From Bacteroidales bacterium (GTDB lineage: Bacteria; Bacteroidota; Bacteroidia; Bacteroidales; P3), in NCBI GenBank assembly GCA_017618625.1, contig JAFZTV010000089.1, positions 1 to 15,846 on the forward strand: a DNA stretch of 15,846 nt, in the 5' to 3' direction. Shown piece by piece: positions 1 to 8,500 of this stretch (its first letter is position 1; the number at the start of each line of letters is the position of its first letter). Under the pieces are notes generated by a model, which did not search any database, was not told where the DNA came from, and saw only the letters and a list, made by a program, of their open reading frames with translations. The position numbers and the translations under genes were made by a program.

Positions 1-69
1 CCTGAAGATATCCCACGGCAATTCTTTTTAAGAGCAAAACAGTCGCAAGATTATGGATTACAAGAGTGA
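1..69 (+). CDS. possible 3' end of an unrecognised upstream gene
   Basis: Frame 1 is open from the window edge and encodes 22 residues starting PEDIPRQFFL and ending in TGA at 67-69. It would overlap the next gene's ATG (53) by 17 bases, an arrangement seen in tight operons. A second reading, frame 2 ending at TAA (29-31), cannot be excluded. The short IPRQ stretch also occurs in the 283-residue protein downstream, which may be chance or may hint at a paralogue. Nothing can be said about function. Confidence 0.3.
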   Translation, partial: PEDIPRQFFLRAKQSQDYGLQE

Positions 70-322
70 ATTGAACGCGTTGAGGGAGATTTATCGCACG
101 GCGAACATTAGTCCTATTTTCCGCACAAATCTCGTCTATCATCTGGAGCTGGGCGACCTCATACCATATATCTGCCTCGGGGACGTGTTGGAATACAAGT
201 ATATCATCCGCCTGCTACCGGAAGGGCAGATAACCGAATTCCCCATCTTTCGCTACGGACAAAAATTTAAAGAGTATCCATCATTGGAGATGTTGGTCGA
301 AGACGGCTGGCAGCTGGATTGA
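53..322 (+). CDS. small hypothetical protein, 89 residues
   Basis: I do not recognise this protein. It is soluble, with no signal peptide, membrane segment or cysteine-rich motif. It reads as a small mixed alpha/beta domain: a charged N-terminal helix (residues 1-17), a hydrophobic middle rich in Leu, Ile and Tyr (about 26-55), and an aromatic C-terminus with FRYG at about 66-69 and a final EDGWQLD. The ATG at 53 is the only good start. It is followed 42 bases later by the 283-residue gene on the same strand, so the two are probably co-transcribed. A string of small, soluble, family-less proteins is also what immunity-gene clusters look like, but no motif here supports that specifically. Confidence 0.55.
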   Translation: MDYKSELNALREIYRTANISPIFRTNLVYHLELGDLIPYICLGDVLEYKYIIRLLPEGQITEFPIFRYGQKFKEYPSLEMLVEDGWQLD

Positions 323-364
323 AAAACATTTGATTCACACAAAGCACTAATTAAGAACCTGATT

Positions 365-1216
365 ATGGACGAAGACATGAGAATACAAAACTATCGACTT
401 GAAGAGAAGGAAATCCAGGAAGAACAGCAGAATGTTAACATCGACAGTTTTTTCAAACTTACACTATACACTGCTGTTAAGAATGAGGAACAGCGACGTT
501 ACCCGACGTTCAGGGTGAGTGAAGAGATGTCCGCATATTTCAGCACCAAGCAAGCGGCCGAGGATACCATGATGTATCTTTCAAAGTGGGAGCACGATAA
601 AGCCTATTGCTGGGTGATACGGGAACTGCCACTTGGCATGACCTTTCATAAAGGCGAGAGCTTCTCGGAATGTGTGTATCTTCCAAATGGCCAGCTGTGG
701 GCCGAACGGCCTTATGCCGATATCATGCCGCTCAACATTCCCCGTCAGTATAGCGAAATTGAATTTGACAACTATATCTATGGCCGCAGATTTTTCTCCG
801 GAAGAAAAACCGAAGAGATCAAATTCAAGCCAGGCGACATTATCGAAATTTTCGGTTACGAGGGCAACAACCATTGGGACGACGAATATGTGGAACTGGC
901 AATTGTGCTGGATACGCCGGCCACGGTTGACGAGATAAGGACACGCTCTGAACAATACTTGAAAACGGGAACCATGCTTACCGGCGACCGAGGGTTTGAC
1001 CTTGGCGCCGAATTTAACGAGCGTGACGACGTTTATAAGGTTGTACCCGCCTACGAATCCATCGATTCAAACGACCTCGCCGTTGATTATTGCCCAACAC
1101 ACTGTGCAATGATGCCAACGATGGAAAAAGTATCCGTCAGAATGAGGAACAAACTCTACCGTTTGCGAGACAAAGTGCTGAACGACAACCACCGCAAGAA
1201 CAAAGCAACTCACTAA
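365..1216 (+). CDS. hypothetical cytoplasmic protein, 283 residues
   Basis: No signal peptide or membrane segment is present. The N-terminal ~35 residues are highly charged and probably helical. Residues about 70-140 contain a Trp/Tyr-rich region (AYCWVIRELPLG, then a YLPNGQLW turn). Residues about 140-200 form a probable small beta-barrel: the string FKPGDIIEIFGYEG is followed by acidic residues and VELAIVLDTP. The C-terminus carries YCPTHC (two Cys, one His) and ends in a basic helix. From memory, Bacteroidota genomes hold uncharacterised proteins with the same 'FxGRxxEEIxFKPGDIxE...' core, but I know no function or domain name for them. The ATG at 365 is followed by a second Met at codon 5, so the exact start is open. 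It sits 42 bases after the 89-residue gene and 12 bases before the 248-residue gene, which suggests one transcript. Confidence 0.6.
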   Translation: MDEDMRIQNYRLEEKEIQEEQQNVNIDSFFKLTLYTAVKNEEQRRYPTFRVSEEMSAYFSTKQAAEDTMMYLSKWEHDKAYCWVIRELPLGMTFHKGESFSECVYLPNGQLWAERPYADIMPLNIPRQYSEIEFDNYIYGRRFFSGRKTEEIKFKPGDIIEIFGYEGNNHWDDEYVELAIVLDTPATVDEIRTRSEQYLKTGTMLTGDRGFDLGAEFNERDDVYKVVPAYESIDSNDLAVDYCPTHCAMMPTMEKVSVRMRNKLYRLRDKVLNDNHRKNKATH

Positions 1217-1228
1217 ACCCATACCACA

Positions 1229-1975
1229 ATGAGACATAAACACAAGTTCGGCAATGCCCCGGGAAGAGCCTTCGAAGGCAAACAGTTAAACTATCAACGT
1301 TTCCTTAATGCCATTTCAAAAAAAGAGGCATCTGGAAACCAGCGACTATGGGTGAAAATTGGAACAAGTTGGTATATGAACGGCACTCGCAATCTTGACA
1401 GCATTTGTGCGTTCGGCATCGTGTCGCCGGAAAACCCGAACGGGAAAGAGGCGGCTGCAGACGACAATCTGAAATACCTATCGGAGTTCCGGAATGAGTT
1501 ACGCGTTTTTAGAGCCGTCTGCGCACCGATTGACGGACATTCGTTTCTTGTTTTCAATTTGCCACAAAAGAAACTGGAGTACCTTGCAGCAAAGTTCGAA
1601 CAGGTGGGGTATTTGTACTGTTATCCAGAAAACGAAAACAATGTGGTGGCGGAATACTATGCGAAAAGGGAAAGCTGCGCAAACTGGGATGCAAGAACTA
1701 ATCCATACGAGTTTGTCTGCAAAACGATGCTTTGTACCAACGGAGAAATTATGAAAGATAGTTTTTCTGTTATTTGCGGAGATTGCAAATTCATTTTACG
1801 CTCTTCGGTTTTCGATGAGGTGGCAGCAAAATTTGACGAGAACATCAAAGTCATCATGCAGAAAACCGGTTTTTCATACTATCAAGTGTTGGATTGGGCA
1901 ACAAACAGAGTGGGGCAAAAGGCGTACTATATCAATCTCATGTTAAATAATGGGATGTTTACAATTATTCCTTAG
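1229..1975 (+). CDS. hypothetical protein, 248 residues
   Basis: I do not recognise the family. The protein has no signal peptide or transmembrane segment. The N-terminus is basic (MRHKHKFGN...). A Trp-containing strand region (RLWVKIGTSWYMNG) lies at about residues 40-53, a probable alpha/beta core at about 90-150, and a Cys-containing stretch with SVICGDCKF at about 180-188. The C-terminal third is predicted helical. It starts 12 bases after the 283-residue gene and is the last gene of the run; the 355-base gap downstream shows no clear terminator hairpin. The base composition of this and the two preceding genes looks more AT-rich by eye than the housekeeping genes downstream, compatible with an accessory or transferred cassette. 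That is only an impression. Confidence 0.55.
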   Translation: MRHKHKFGNAPGRAFEGKQLNYQRFLNAISKKEASGNQRLWVKIGTSWYMNGTRNLDSICAFGIVSPENPNGKEAAADDNLKYLSEFRNELRVFRAVCAPIDGHSFLVFNLPQKKLEYLAAKFEQVGYLYCYPENENNVVAEYYAKRESCANWDARTNPYEFVCKTMLCTNGEIMKDSFSVICGDCKFILRSSVFDEVAAKFDENIKVIMQKTGFSYYQVLDWATNRVGQKAYYINLMLNNGMFTIIP

Positions 1976-2330
1976 AAAATAAAATAAGGACTATAAATTT
2001 TTTTCAAAAGGAAATAGCGAAGTTGACTTTGAAATGATTGAATCACTAGCTGGACAGAGCCTAATACTTGTGCAGACATTTACTGGCTCAACTCCCATAG
2101 ACACAAGACACTATTTGCATCGTCCAAAATCAGTATATCACACACCAATACTACGTTAGCAGCAGACTCTATACTCGGGTTGGTTTTGTCTATTATTCTC
2201 TACATTTTACAAAAACATCACTATCCTTAAGATTTTTAGTAAATTTGCAAAGCGAAGTTGAACAAGACGAATCTTTCTTAGTGAGGACTCAAATAGTATT
2301 TTTACAAAAGGGCAATAACTTATTAGCACA
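1976..2330 (+). other. gene-poor gap between the unknown operon and rhaD
   Basis: These 355 bases are AT-rich. The + strand holds one short open stretch; its only ATG (2034) gives 41 codons to TAG at 2157-2159, starting MIESLAGQSL. It could be a tiny gene, a remnant of a longer gene or chance, and I do not call it. The last 100 bases hold the candidate rhaD promoter. The word GCGAAGTTGA occurs twice (about 2017 and 2251), probably by chance. No hairpin terminator, tRNA or tandem repeat is evident. Confidence 0.5.
2240..2247 (+). promoter_or_regulatory. candidate -7 box for rhaD
   Basis: TAAATTTG matches the Bacteroidota primary-sigma -7 consensus TAnnTTTG. It lies about 83 bases before the rhaD ATG, implying a leader of roughly 75-80 bases. 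I see no good TTTG -33 element 19-21 bases upstream, so this is only a partial match. Confidence 0.4.
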
Positions 2331-3044
2331 ATGCTTTTCACTGACACTATAAACCTTTGCGCCGAGGTGGCGGGAATGCTTTGGCAGCGTGGATGGGCCG
2401 AGCGCAACGGGGGGAACCTGGTGGTGAACATCACCTCCGACGTTGACGACAACATACGGCGTCTGCCACCGCTTGTGGCACCTGTAGCCATCGGCACTAC
2501 ACTTGAGGCTATCGCCGGACAATACTTCTACTGCAAAGCCACGGGATGCCGTATGCGAGACTTGGCACGCAAGCCGATGGACAACGGGGTCATAATCAGA
2601 ATAGCGCCGTCGGGCGAAGCCTACGAGATTATTGCCTGCAAGCCGTTGCAGCCCACGTCAGAGCTGCCGTCTCACCTGGCAATACACAACTATCTGGCAG
2701 CTAACAGGCAGGAGATGAAAGCCTCACTCCACACCCACCCCACCGAATTGGTGGCGTTGAGCCATGTGGAGGAACTGTGCAACACCGAGCGGATGAACGA
2801 GACTTTGTGGTCCATGATACCCGAAACGCGCCTGTTCTGCCCCAAGGGGTTGGGATTCCTGCCCTACGCTGAGCCGGGCAGTCAGGAATTGGCTGACGGC
2901 ACACTAGAGCAACTGCACGAGCACGACGCGGTGATGTGGGAGAAGCACGGCATGATAGCAGTAGGCACGGACATGATGGACGCCTTCGACACGATAGACA
3001 TACTCAACAAGGCGGCGCAGATAAGGTGCGCGATACCTTGTTAA
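2331..3044 (+). CDS. rhaD: rhamnulose-1-phosphate aldolase, C-terminally shortened
   Basis: RhaD is a zinc-dependent class II aldolase of L-rhamnose catabolism. It splits L-rhamnulose 1-phosphate into dihydroxyacetone phosphate and L-lactaldehyde in the cytoplasm. The family signature GWAERNGGNL (residues 21-30) is intact. The catalytic Glu is in TSELPSH (E111), the zinc ligands are H134 and H136 in HTHP, and the third is H206 in WEKHG. The ATG is fixed by an in-frame TAA 15 bases upstream, giving an N-terminus slightly shorter than in Bacteroides homologues. The protein stops at 237 residues, right after DILNKAAQI, where homologues of about 270 residues continue with a further helical tail. 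None of the three frames after 3020 encodes that tail, so this looks like a deletion or replacement, not a simple frameshift. No other rhamnose gene is in the window. Stability and activity are uncertain; it may be a pseudogene. Confidence 0.85.
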   Translation: MLFTDTINLCAEVAGMLWQRGWAERNGGNLVVNITSDVDDNIRRLPPLVAPVAIGTTLEAIAGQYFYCKATGCRMRDLARKPMDNGVIIRIAPSGEAYEIIACKPLQPTSELPSHLAIHNYLAANRQEMKASLHTHPTELVALSHVEELCNTERMNETLWSMIPETRLFCPKGLGFLPYAEPGSQELADGTLEQLHEHDAVMWEKHGMIAVGTDMMDAFDTIDILNKAAQIRCAIPC

Positions 3045-3063
3045 GTATTAATCTTAATAGAAA

Positions 3064-3094
3064 AAAAGTCCTCAGCGAACTGCTGGGGACTTTT
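3064..3094. terminator. shared bidirectional terminator between rhaD and folD
   Basis: AAAAGTCCTCAGC pairs with GCTGGGGACTTTT around the loop GAACT: a 13-pair stem with one T-G wobble. Read leftward (for folD) it ends in seven Ts; read rightward (for rhaD) it ends in TTTTCGTTT. It begins three bases beyond the folD stop codon, which fits convergent genes sharing one hairpin. Confidence 0.85.
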
Positions 3095-3097
3095 CGT

Positions 3098-3973
3098 TTA
3101 TTTGTTGTTGGTCTTGTAGGCCTGAAGGGTGTTCTGGAGGAGAGATACTATGGTTAGGGGGCCGACACCGCCGGGGACGGGAGTGACCCAGCTGCACTTG
3201 GCGTCAACTTCGCTGTGCTTCACGTCGCCGCAGAGGTGGTAGCCGCTTTTCTTTGTAGAGTCGGGTATGCGGTGAATGCCTACATCGACCAGCACGGCGC
3301 CGTCCTTGACCATGTCGGCGGTGACGAACTCAGGCTTGCCGATAGCGACAATCAGTATGTCGGCTTGACGGGTTATCTCGGCAAGATTGCGAGTGCGGCT
3401 GTGACATATAGTGACGGTGCAGTTGAAAGTCTTGCGCGACATAAGGTTGGCTGCGGGTGTGCCCACGATATTGCTGCGGCCTATAACCACACAGTGTTTG
3501 CCTTCGGTCTCAATGCCGTTGCGCTGCAGGAGGGTGCAGATGCCCTTGGGAGTGGCGGGGATGAAGGCGTCCTGACCCAGCACCATGTTACCGATGTTGA
3601 TGGGCGTGAAGCCGTCAACATCCTTGCTCGGCGAGATGGCGTTGATAACCTTCTGCTCGTCGATGTGCTTGGGCAGGGGAAGTTGGACTATGAATCCGTC
3701 AACCTCGTCGTCGTTGTTGAGGAAGTCGATAACCTTGAGGACCTCTTCCTCGCTGATGTTTTCAGGCAGACGATAGACGGAAGACATGAAGCCAACCTCT
3801 TGGCTGGACTTCTCTTTGTTGGCCACGTAGGTCTGGCTGGCGCCGTCCTCGCCCACGAGTATTGCGGCGAGATGAGGCGGGCGGCCACCGTTAGCGGTTA
3901 TCTTTCGAACTTCGTTGGCAATCTCGTCTTTGATTTGCAAAGAGAGGGTCTTTCCGTCTAGAATTTGAGTCAT
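3098..3973 (-). CDS. folD: bifunctional methylene-THF dehydrogenase/methenyl-THF cyclohydrolase FolD
   Basis: FolD interconverts 5,10-methylene-, 5,10-methenyl- and 10-formyl-tetrahydrofolate with NADP+, supplying one-carbon units for purines and formyl-Met-tRNA. At 291 residues it has the usual family length. The N-terminal catalytic domain shows YVANKEK (Y49, catalytic K53), QLPLP (97-101) and KDVDGF (117-122). The Rossmann domain carries GRSNIVGTP (165-173), and the C-terminal signature is [10 protein letters not shown] (265-274). All expected active-site residues are present. The gene follows ffh by 37 bases on the same strand, so the two are probably co-transcribed, and it ends against the hairpin at 3064-3094. 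The link between SRP and folate genes is likely just chromosomal order. Confidence 0.97.
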   Translation of the reverse strand: MTQILDGKTLSLQIKDEIANEVRKITANGGRPPHLAAILVGEDGASQTYVANKEKSSQEVGFMSSVYRLPENISEEEVLKVIDFLNNDDEVDGFIVQLPLPKHIDEQKVINAISPSKDVDGFTPINIGNMVLGQDAFIPATPKGICTLLQRNGIETEGKHCVVIGRSNIVGTPAANLMSRKTFNCTVTICHSRTRNLAEITRQADILIVAIGKPEFVTADMVKDGAVLVDVGIHRIPDSTKKSGYHLCGDVKHSEVDAKCSWVTPVPGGVGPLTIVSLLQNTLQAYKTNNK

Positions 3974-4010
3974 GGTTATTTAATTGTTGAGATGTTAGAC
4001 GTTGATATGT

Positions 4011-5330
4011 TTAGCGGCGGTGCATCTTAGGGAGTTTGCCTTTGTTGGCGGACATCATCTTCATCACCTTGCGGGTGTCGTCGAACTGTTTGAGGAAGCG
4101 GTTGACCTCCTGGATGGAGCGGCCACTGCCGGCTGCGATGCGCTGTTTACGGCTGCCGTTGAGGCACGACGGGTTGCGACGCTCGTAGGGAGTCATCGAG
4201 CCGATGATGGACTCGATAGGCACGAAAGCGTCGTCGCCTATCTCAACGTTTTTCATAGCCTTGTCCATACCCGGAATCATGCCCATTAGGTCCTTCACGC
4301 TGCCCATCTTCTTTATCTGCTCCATCTGCTTGAGGAAGTCCTCGAAGTTGTACTCGTTCTTTATGATTTTCTTCTGGAGACGACGGGCTTCCTCCTCATC
4401 GTACTGCTGCTGGGCTCGTTCAACGAGCGACACGACATCGCCCATGCCGAGTATGCGGCTGGCCATGCGGTCAGGGTGGAATACATCGAGGGCGTCCATC
4501 TTCTCGCCGATACCGACGAACTTGATAGGCTTCTGAACTGTGTAGCGGATGGTAAGCGCAGCACCGCCACGAGTGTCGCCGTCGAGTTTGGTAAGCACCA
4601 CGCCATCGAAGTCGATGCGGTCGTTGAAAGCCTTGGCGGTGTTTACGGCATCTTGACCGGTCATGGAGTCAACCACGAAGAGTGTCTCCTGCGGCTGGAG
4701 GTGTTTCTTCAGGGCAGCAATCTCGTCCATCATCTCCTCGTCCACGGCTAGACGACCTGCGGTATCGACTATAAGCACATCGACATGCTTGAGTTTGGCC
4801 TCTTTTATGGCGTTCTCAGCAATGGCTACGGGGTTTTTGTTCTCGATTTCGGCATAGACCGGCACATTTATCTGGCCACCGAGCGTCTGCAACTGACTAA
4901 TAGCAGCGGGACGATAGACGTCGCCAGCGACGAGCATGACGTTCTTATTCTTGCGCGTGTGGAGATAGTTGGCCAGCTTAGCCGAGAAGGTGGTCTTACC
5001 AGAACCTTGCAGACCTGCTATAAGTATGATGGCCGGCTGGCCCTTGATGTTGATGTCAACCGTTTCGCCGCCCATGAGCTTGGTGAGCTCCTCGTGGACG
5101 ATTTTAATCATCATCTGTCCCGGCTCGACGCTTTGTATGACGTTGCGGCCGAGGGCGTCGGCTTTGACACGGTCGGTAAACTCCTTGGCAATGGGGTAGC
5201 TGACGTCGGCGTCGAGGAGAGCCTTGCGGACCTCTTTGACGGTTTCGGCGATGTTAATATCGGTAATGCGACCTTTACCACGAAGCGTCTGTAACGCTTT
5301 ATCAATCTTGCTGCTTAAACTTTCAAACAT
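4011..5330 (-). CDS. ffh: signal recognition particle GTPase Ffh (SRP54)
   Basis: Ffh binds the SRP RNA and signal sequences of nascent membrane proteins, and with FtsY delivers ribosomes to the SecYEG translocon. Domain order is standard: N helical bundle (about 1-90), G domain (about 95-295) with P-loop GLQGSGKTT (106-114), DTAGRL (189-194), TKLDGDTRGG (247-256) and the GIGEK closing motif (273-277). The methionine-rich M domain (about 320-435) includes the RNA-binding helix-turn-helix near SRKQRIAAGSGRS (393-405). Length (439) is normal. The start is set by the family N-terminus (MFESLSSKIDKAL). It heads a likely ffh-folD transcript with a candidate promoter about 60 bases upstream. I found no SRP RNA gene in this window. 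Confidence 0.98.
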   Translation of the reverse strand: MFESLSSKIDKALQTLRGKGRITDINIAETVKEVRKALLDADVSYPIAKEFTDRVKADALGRNVIQSVEPGQMMIKIVHEELTKLMGGETVDINIKGQPAIILIAGLQGSGKTTFSAKLANYLHTRKNKNVMLVAGDVYRPAAISQLQTLGGQINVPVYAEIENKNPVAIAENAIKEAKLKHVDVLIVDTAGRLAVDEEMMDEIAALKKHLQPQETLFVVDSMTGQDAVNTAKAFNDRIDFDGVVLTKLDGDTRGGAALTIRYTVQKPIKFVGIGEKMDALDVFHPDRMASRILGMGDVVSLVERAQQQYDEEEARRLQKKIIKNEYNFEDFLKQMEQIKKMGSVKDLMGMIPGMDKAMKNVEIGDDAFVPIESIIGSMTPYERRNPSCLNGSRKQRIAAGSGRSIQEVNRFLKQFDDTRKVMKMMSANKGKLPKMHRR

Positions 5331-5389
5331 GTTGCAGAATAAAAAATGAAAGATGAAATATAAATGCCCGGAGAGGCTGTTTCAAACTG

Positions 5390-5397
5390 CAAAAATA
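5390..5397 (-). promoter_or_regulatory. candidate -7 box for ffh-folD
   Basis: On the minus strand this reads TATTTTTG, a full match to TAnnTTTG, 59 bases before the ffh ATG. No clear -33 TTTG is seen at the expected spacing, so only half of the promoter is supported. Confidence 0.45.
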
Positions 5398-5505
5398 CAA
5401 ATACTTTTTTACATATCGTATCTATAAATTCAAGCGGCACAACCCAGAATCCCGATTTCGGCAAAGATTTATCCACCTATCGGGACAAACAACTCTCGCA
5501 AAAAG

Positions 5506-5537
5506 GGAAAAGCCCTGAATAGAATCAGGGCTTTTCC
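5506..5537 (-). terminator. terminator of the giant C10 peptidase gene
   Basis: GGAAAAGCCCTGA pairs perfectly with TCAGGGCTTTTCC (13 pairs) around a 6-base loop. Read leftward it is followed by CCTTTTTG, a weak T tract. It lies 51 bases beyond the stop of the 2390-residue gene and upstream of the ffh promoter, so it should insulate the two. Confidence 0.8.
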
Positions 5538-5587
5538 AACATGCCATTCGGCAATGTATCTTACCTCACGGAGGGTACGGACTAGCG

Positions 5588-8500
5588 TTACCTCACGACG
5601 ACCTTAACCGCCTTCGAGCCGTCAGCCTTCACAAAATAGACGCCGGCAGCGGGAAGCGGAATAGAGATTACGTCGGACGAGGGAAGCGCTCTGTAGTGTC
5701 TGCGTCCCATAAGGTCGGTGACTTCGAGTCCACGGCCCTCGCAGCCTTTGACAACCAGCGTGAGTCCTTTGGCGAAGACGACAAGCCGTGACTCGGCAGA
5801 AGGATTGTCAGTAATGGAGTTGTTGTCGATAATTGAGAATTCGGTCTCGATGGGACATCCCTCAGTTGCATTCACAATCTGCATCCATACGCCGTCGGTA
5901 CTCTGAACAAGCACCTTGGCGGTATAGGTACCGACAGTCAAAGGTTCGGTGGCCGGATGGTTGATATTGAGCGAGATGAATTCTGCATCGGAAACCGTTT
6001 CCTCAGCTAAGAAGCAGACAAGGTTACCATCACTGTAAGCACCCACAGCAACATGGGCAGTTATCGGAGCCGACGCAGTCGGAGTAATCGTGCACGAACC
6101 AATTATATCCGACCCATACGGAGTTTCTGATTCCACGACGAAGGTAGCCAACTGCAAATCAGTGCTGTCCATTATGGGGTCATCGTCCACAACGGTAAGG
6201 TGAAGCATAACCGTGCTGTCGCAGCCCGCGACGGACAAGACGGTCTGAGTGTAGTCATATACGCCTGCCGAGTCGAATGCCGGGAGGTTGAATCCGTAGC
6301 CGGAGTATGGCTCACCCAAGGCGACCTGGTCGTTAAAATGAGATACTGAAGAGTGGTTAACCGTCAAGTGGAGAGTGATAACGGAGTCGCAACCGTGTGG
6401 GTCGGCCCCCGTCAGCACGACGGAAGGTTCATCGGTAGATAAGGTGTAGGTCTGTCCGTCAATCCAGACGTATGAGTCACAAACCTCCTGAGTGTCAATA
6501 GCCATCGAAGCGTGGTTTACGGTGAGCTGGAGCGTGATGGTGGAGTCGCATCCAGCTGCATTTGTGGTCATGTGGGTCGCGGTAGTACTTTCAGTGTAGG
6601 TCGTACCGTACCACACATAGCTTTCACAGGATTCGTCAGACACCGTAGCGGTGGTGCTGTGGCGGATTGTGAGATGGAGAGTGACGATGCTGTCGCCGCC
6701 GTCGGAGGCAGTGAAGAGATGCTCAGGCTCGGCGGATTCGGTATAGGTCGTGCCGTACCATGTGAATGAGTCACAGACCGAAGCGGTGGTGTCGGAATAA
6801 TAGACAGGCACCGGCAGAGGTTCCATGACATAGAGGTCTAGTCTGACCACGCTGTCGCAAGCGGCGGAGGTGGCATAACTTTCGGTCAGTACAATGATGT
6901 CTCCAGGCTGGACGGTACGCGTCTGGCTTGCCGGAACATTGAAGCCGTAGCCAGAGTAGGCTTGACCTGCATGGACAGAGTCGTTAACGAACGTGGTGTC
7001 GGGCAAAGAGATGGTAAGGTGGAGCGTTATGACGCTGTCGCAACCCGCTTCGTTGACGGCGGTATAGGTGACAGTTGTGTCGGAAGTGTAGGTAATTCTG
7101 TGCCAGACATAGCTCTCACAGGCCTCTACATCAAGACTTCCAGCGGTGCTGTGACGGACGGTAAGCTGGAGTGTAGCCGTGCTATCGCAGCCCGCAGCGT
7201 TGATTGCCATGCGGACGGCGGTAGTGTCGGTGGTGTAGGTCACTCCCGACCACACATACGAGTCACAGGTGTCAACACGAGTGATGCTGCGCGTGCTGTA
7301 GTTGACTATAAGGTTAAGTGTTACGGTAGAGTCACAGCCTGCGGCGTTCTCAGTGACGAACACAGGCTCATTGGTGGTGGCGGTGTAGGTCATGCCGTCG
7401 CCCCTAGTCCAGACGTAGCTGTCGCAGGCGGTGTCGTTATCGATGCCGTAGCTGCTGTGGCGGACTGTGAGATGGAGAGTGATAATGCTGTCGAATCCGT
7501 CAGAAGCGGTGAGGAGATGCTCAGGCTCGGCGGATTCGGTATAGGTCGTGCCGTACCATGTGAATGAGTCACAGACCGAAGCGGTGGTGTCGGAATAATA
7601 GACAGGCACCGGCAGAGGCTCCATGATATAGAGGTCCAGGCTGACCACGCTGTCGCAAGCGGCGGAGGTTGCATAGCTTTCGGTAAGCGTGATGATGTCG
7701 CCAGGCTGGGCGGCATGAGTCTGGGCGGACGACACATTGAATCCGTAGCCAGAGTAGGCCTGACCTGAATGGACAGAGTCGTTGACGAACGTGGTGTCGG
7801 GCAAAGAAATGGTAAGGTGGAGCGTAACCGTAGAGTCACACCCTGCAGCGTTGGTGGTTAGGAAGGTGGCGGAATTGTTGTTCGACGTATAAGTGTTACC
7901 GTGCCAGATGTAACTCTCGCAGGCCTCGACCGTTTCGATGCCGAAAGTAGCGTGATTGACGGTGAGGTGCAGAGTAATGGTGCTGTCGCAGCCCACAGCG
8001 TTGGTGGTCACGCGAAAAGCCGTCGTGTCGGAGGTGTAAATGGTGGAGTTCCATTCGTACAGCTCACAGGTATCAACCGTCAACGAGCCGGTTGAGCTGT
8101 GGTTGACCGTGAGGTTAAGGGTAATGACGCTGTCGCCACCCAGATAGTTACCAGCAGGAATCGTATATTCGTGACTGCCGTTTTCCGTATATGTCACACC
8201 GTTGCGAAGCCATGTGAAACTATCGCAAACGACGGCCGTGGTATCGCCATAAGTTGTCGGTATCGGCATCGGATGAACAGTCACCGAGGCCGAGCCGGTG
8301 CAGTGGTTGGCAGCTGTACCCACAACCGTATAGGTTGCCTCGCCAGTGATTGAGTCGATAGTATATGGGTTGCTGTGCGAGAGCTCGACTCCACCAAACG
8401 ACCAGACATAAGACATCGCTCCGCTGGCGGTCAACGTAGTGGAGTGTCCGATATAGACATTGGTGTCGCCCGTGATAACAACGACCGGGCTGGTGTTGAC

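Noticed and set aside
3020..3157. Frameshift rescue of the rhaD tail (a 73-codon frame overlaps from 2936)
   Set aside because: The alternative frame does not read as the RhaD C-terminal helices and runs through the terminator into antisense folD, so it is not the missing tail.
3215..3961. 248-codon open frame antisense to folD
   Set aside because: folD is certain on the other strand with every signature; the antisense frame is Val/Ala/Gly-rich noise.
5398..5505. SRP RNA or other small RNA next to ffh
   Set aside because: I looked for the conserved SRP RNA hairpin between ffh and the giant gene's terminator and saw no convincing match or strong fold.
5541..5556. Small inverted repeat TGCC-GAAT-GGCA downstream of the giant gene
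   Set aside because: Only four base pairs with no T tract; the 13-pair hairpin at 5506-5537 is the credible terminator.
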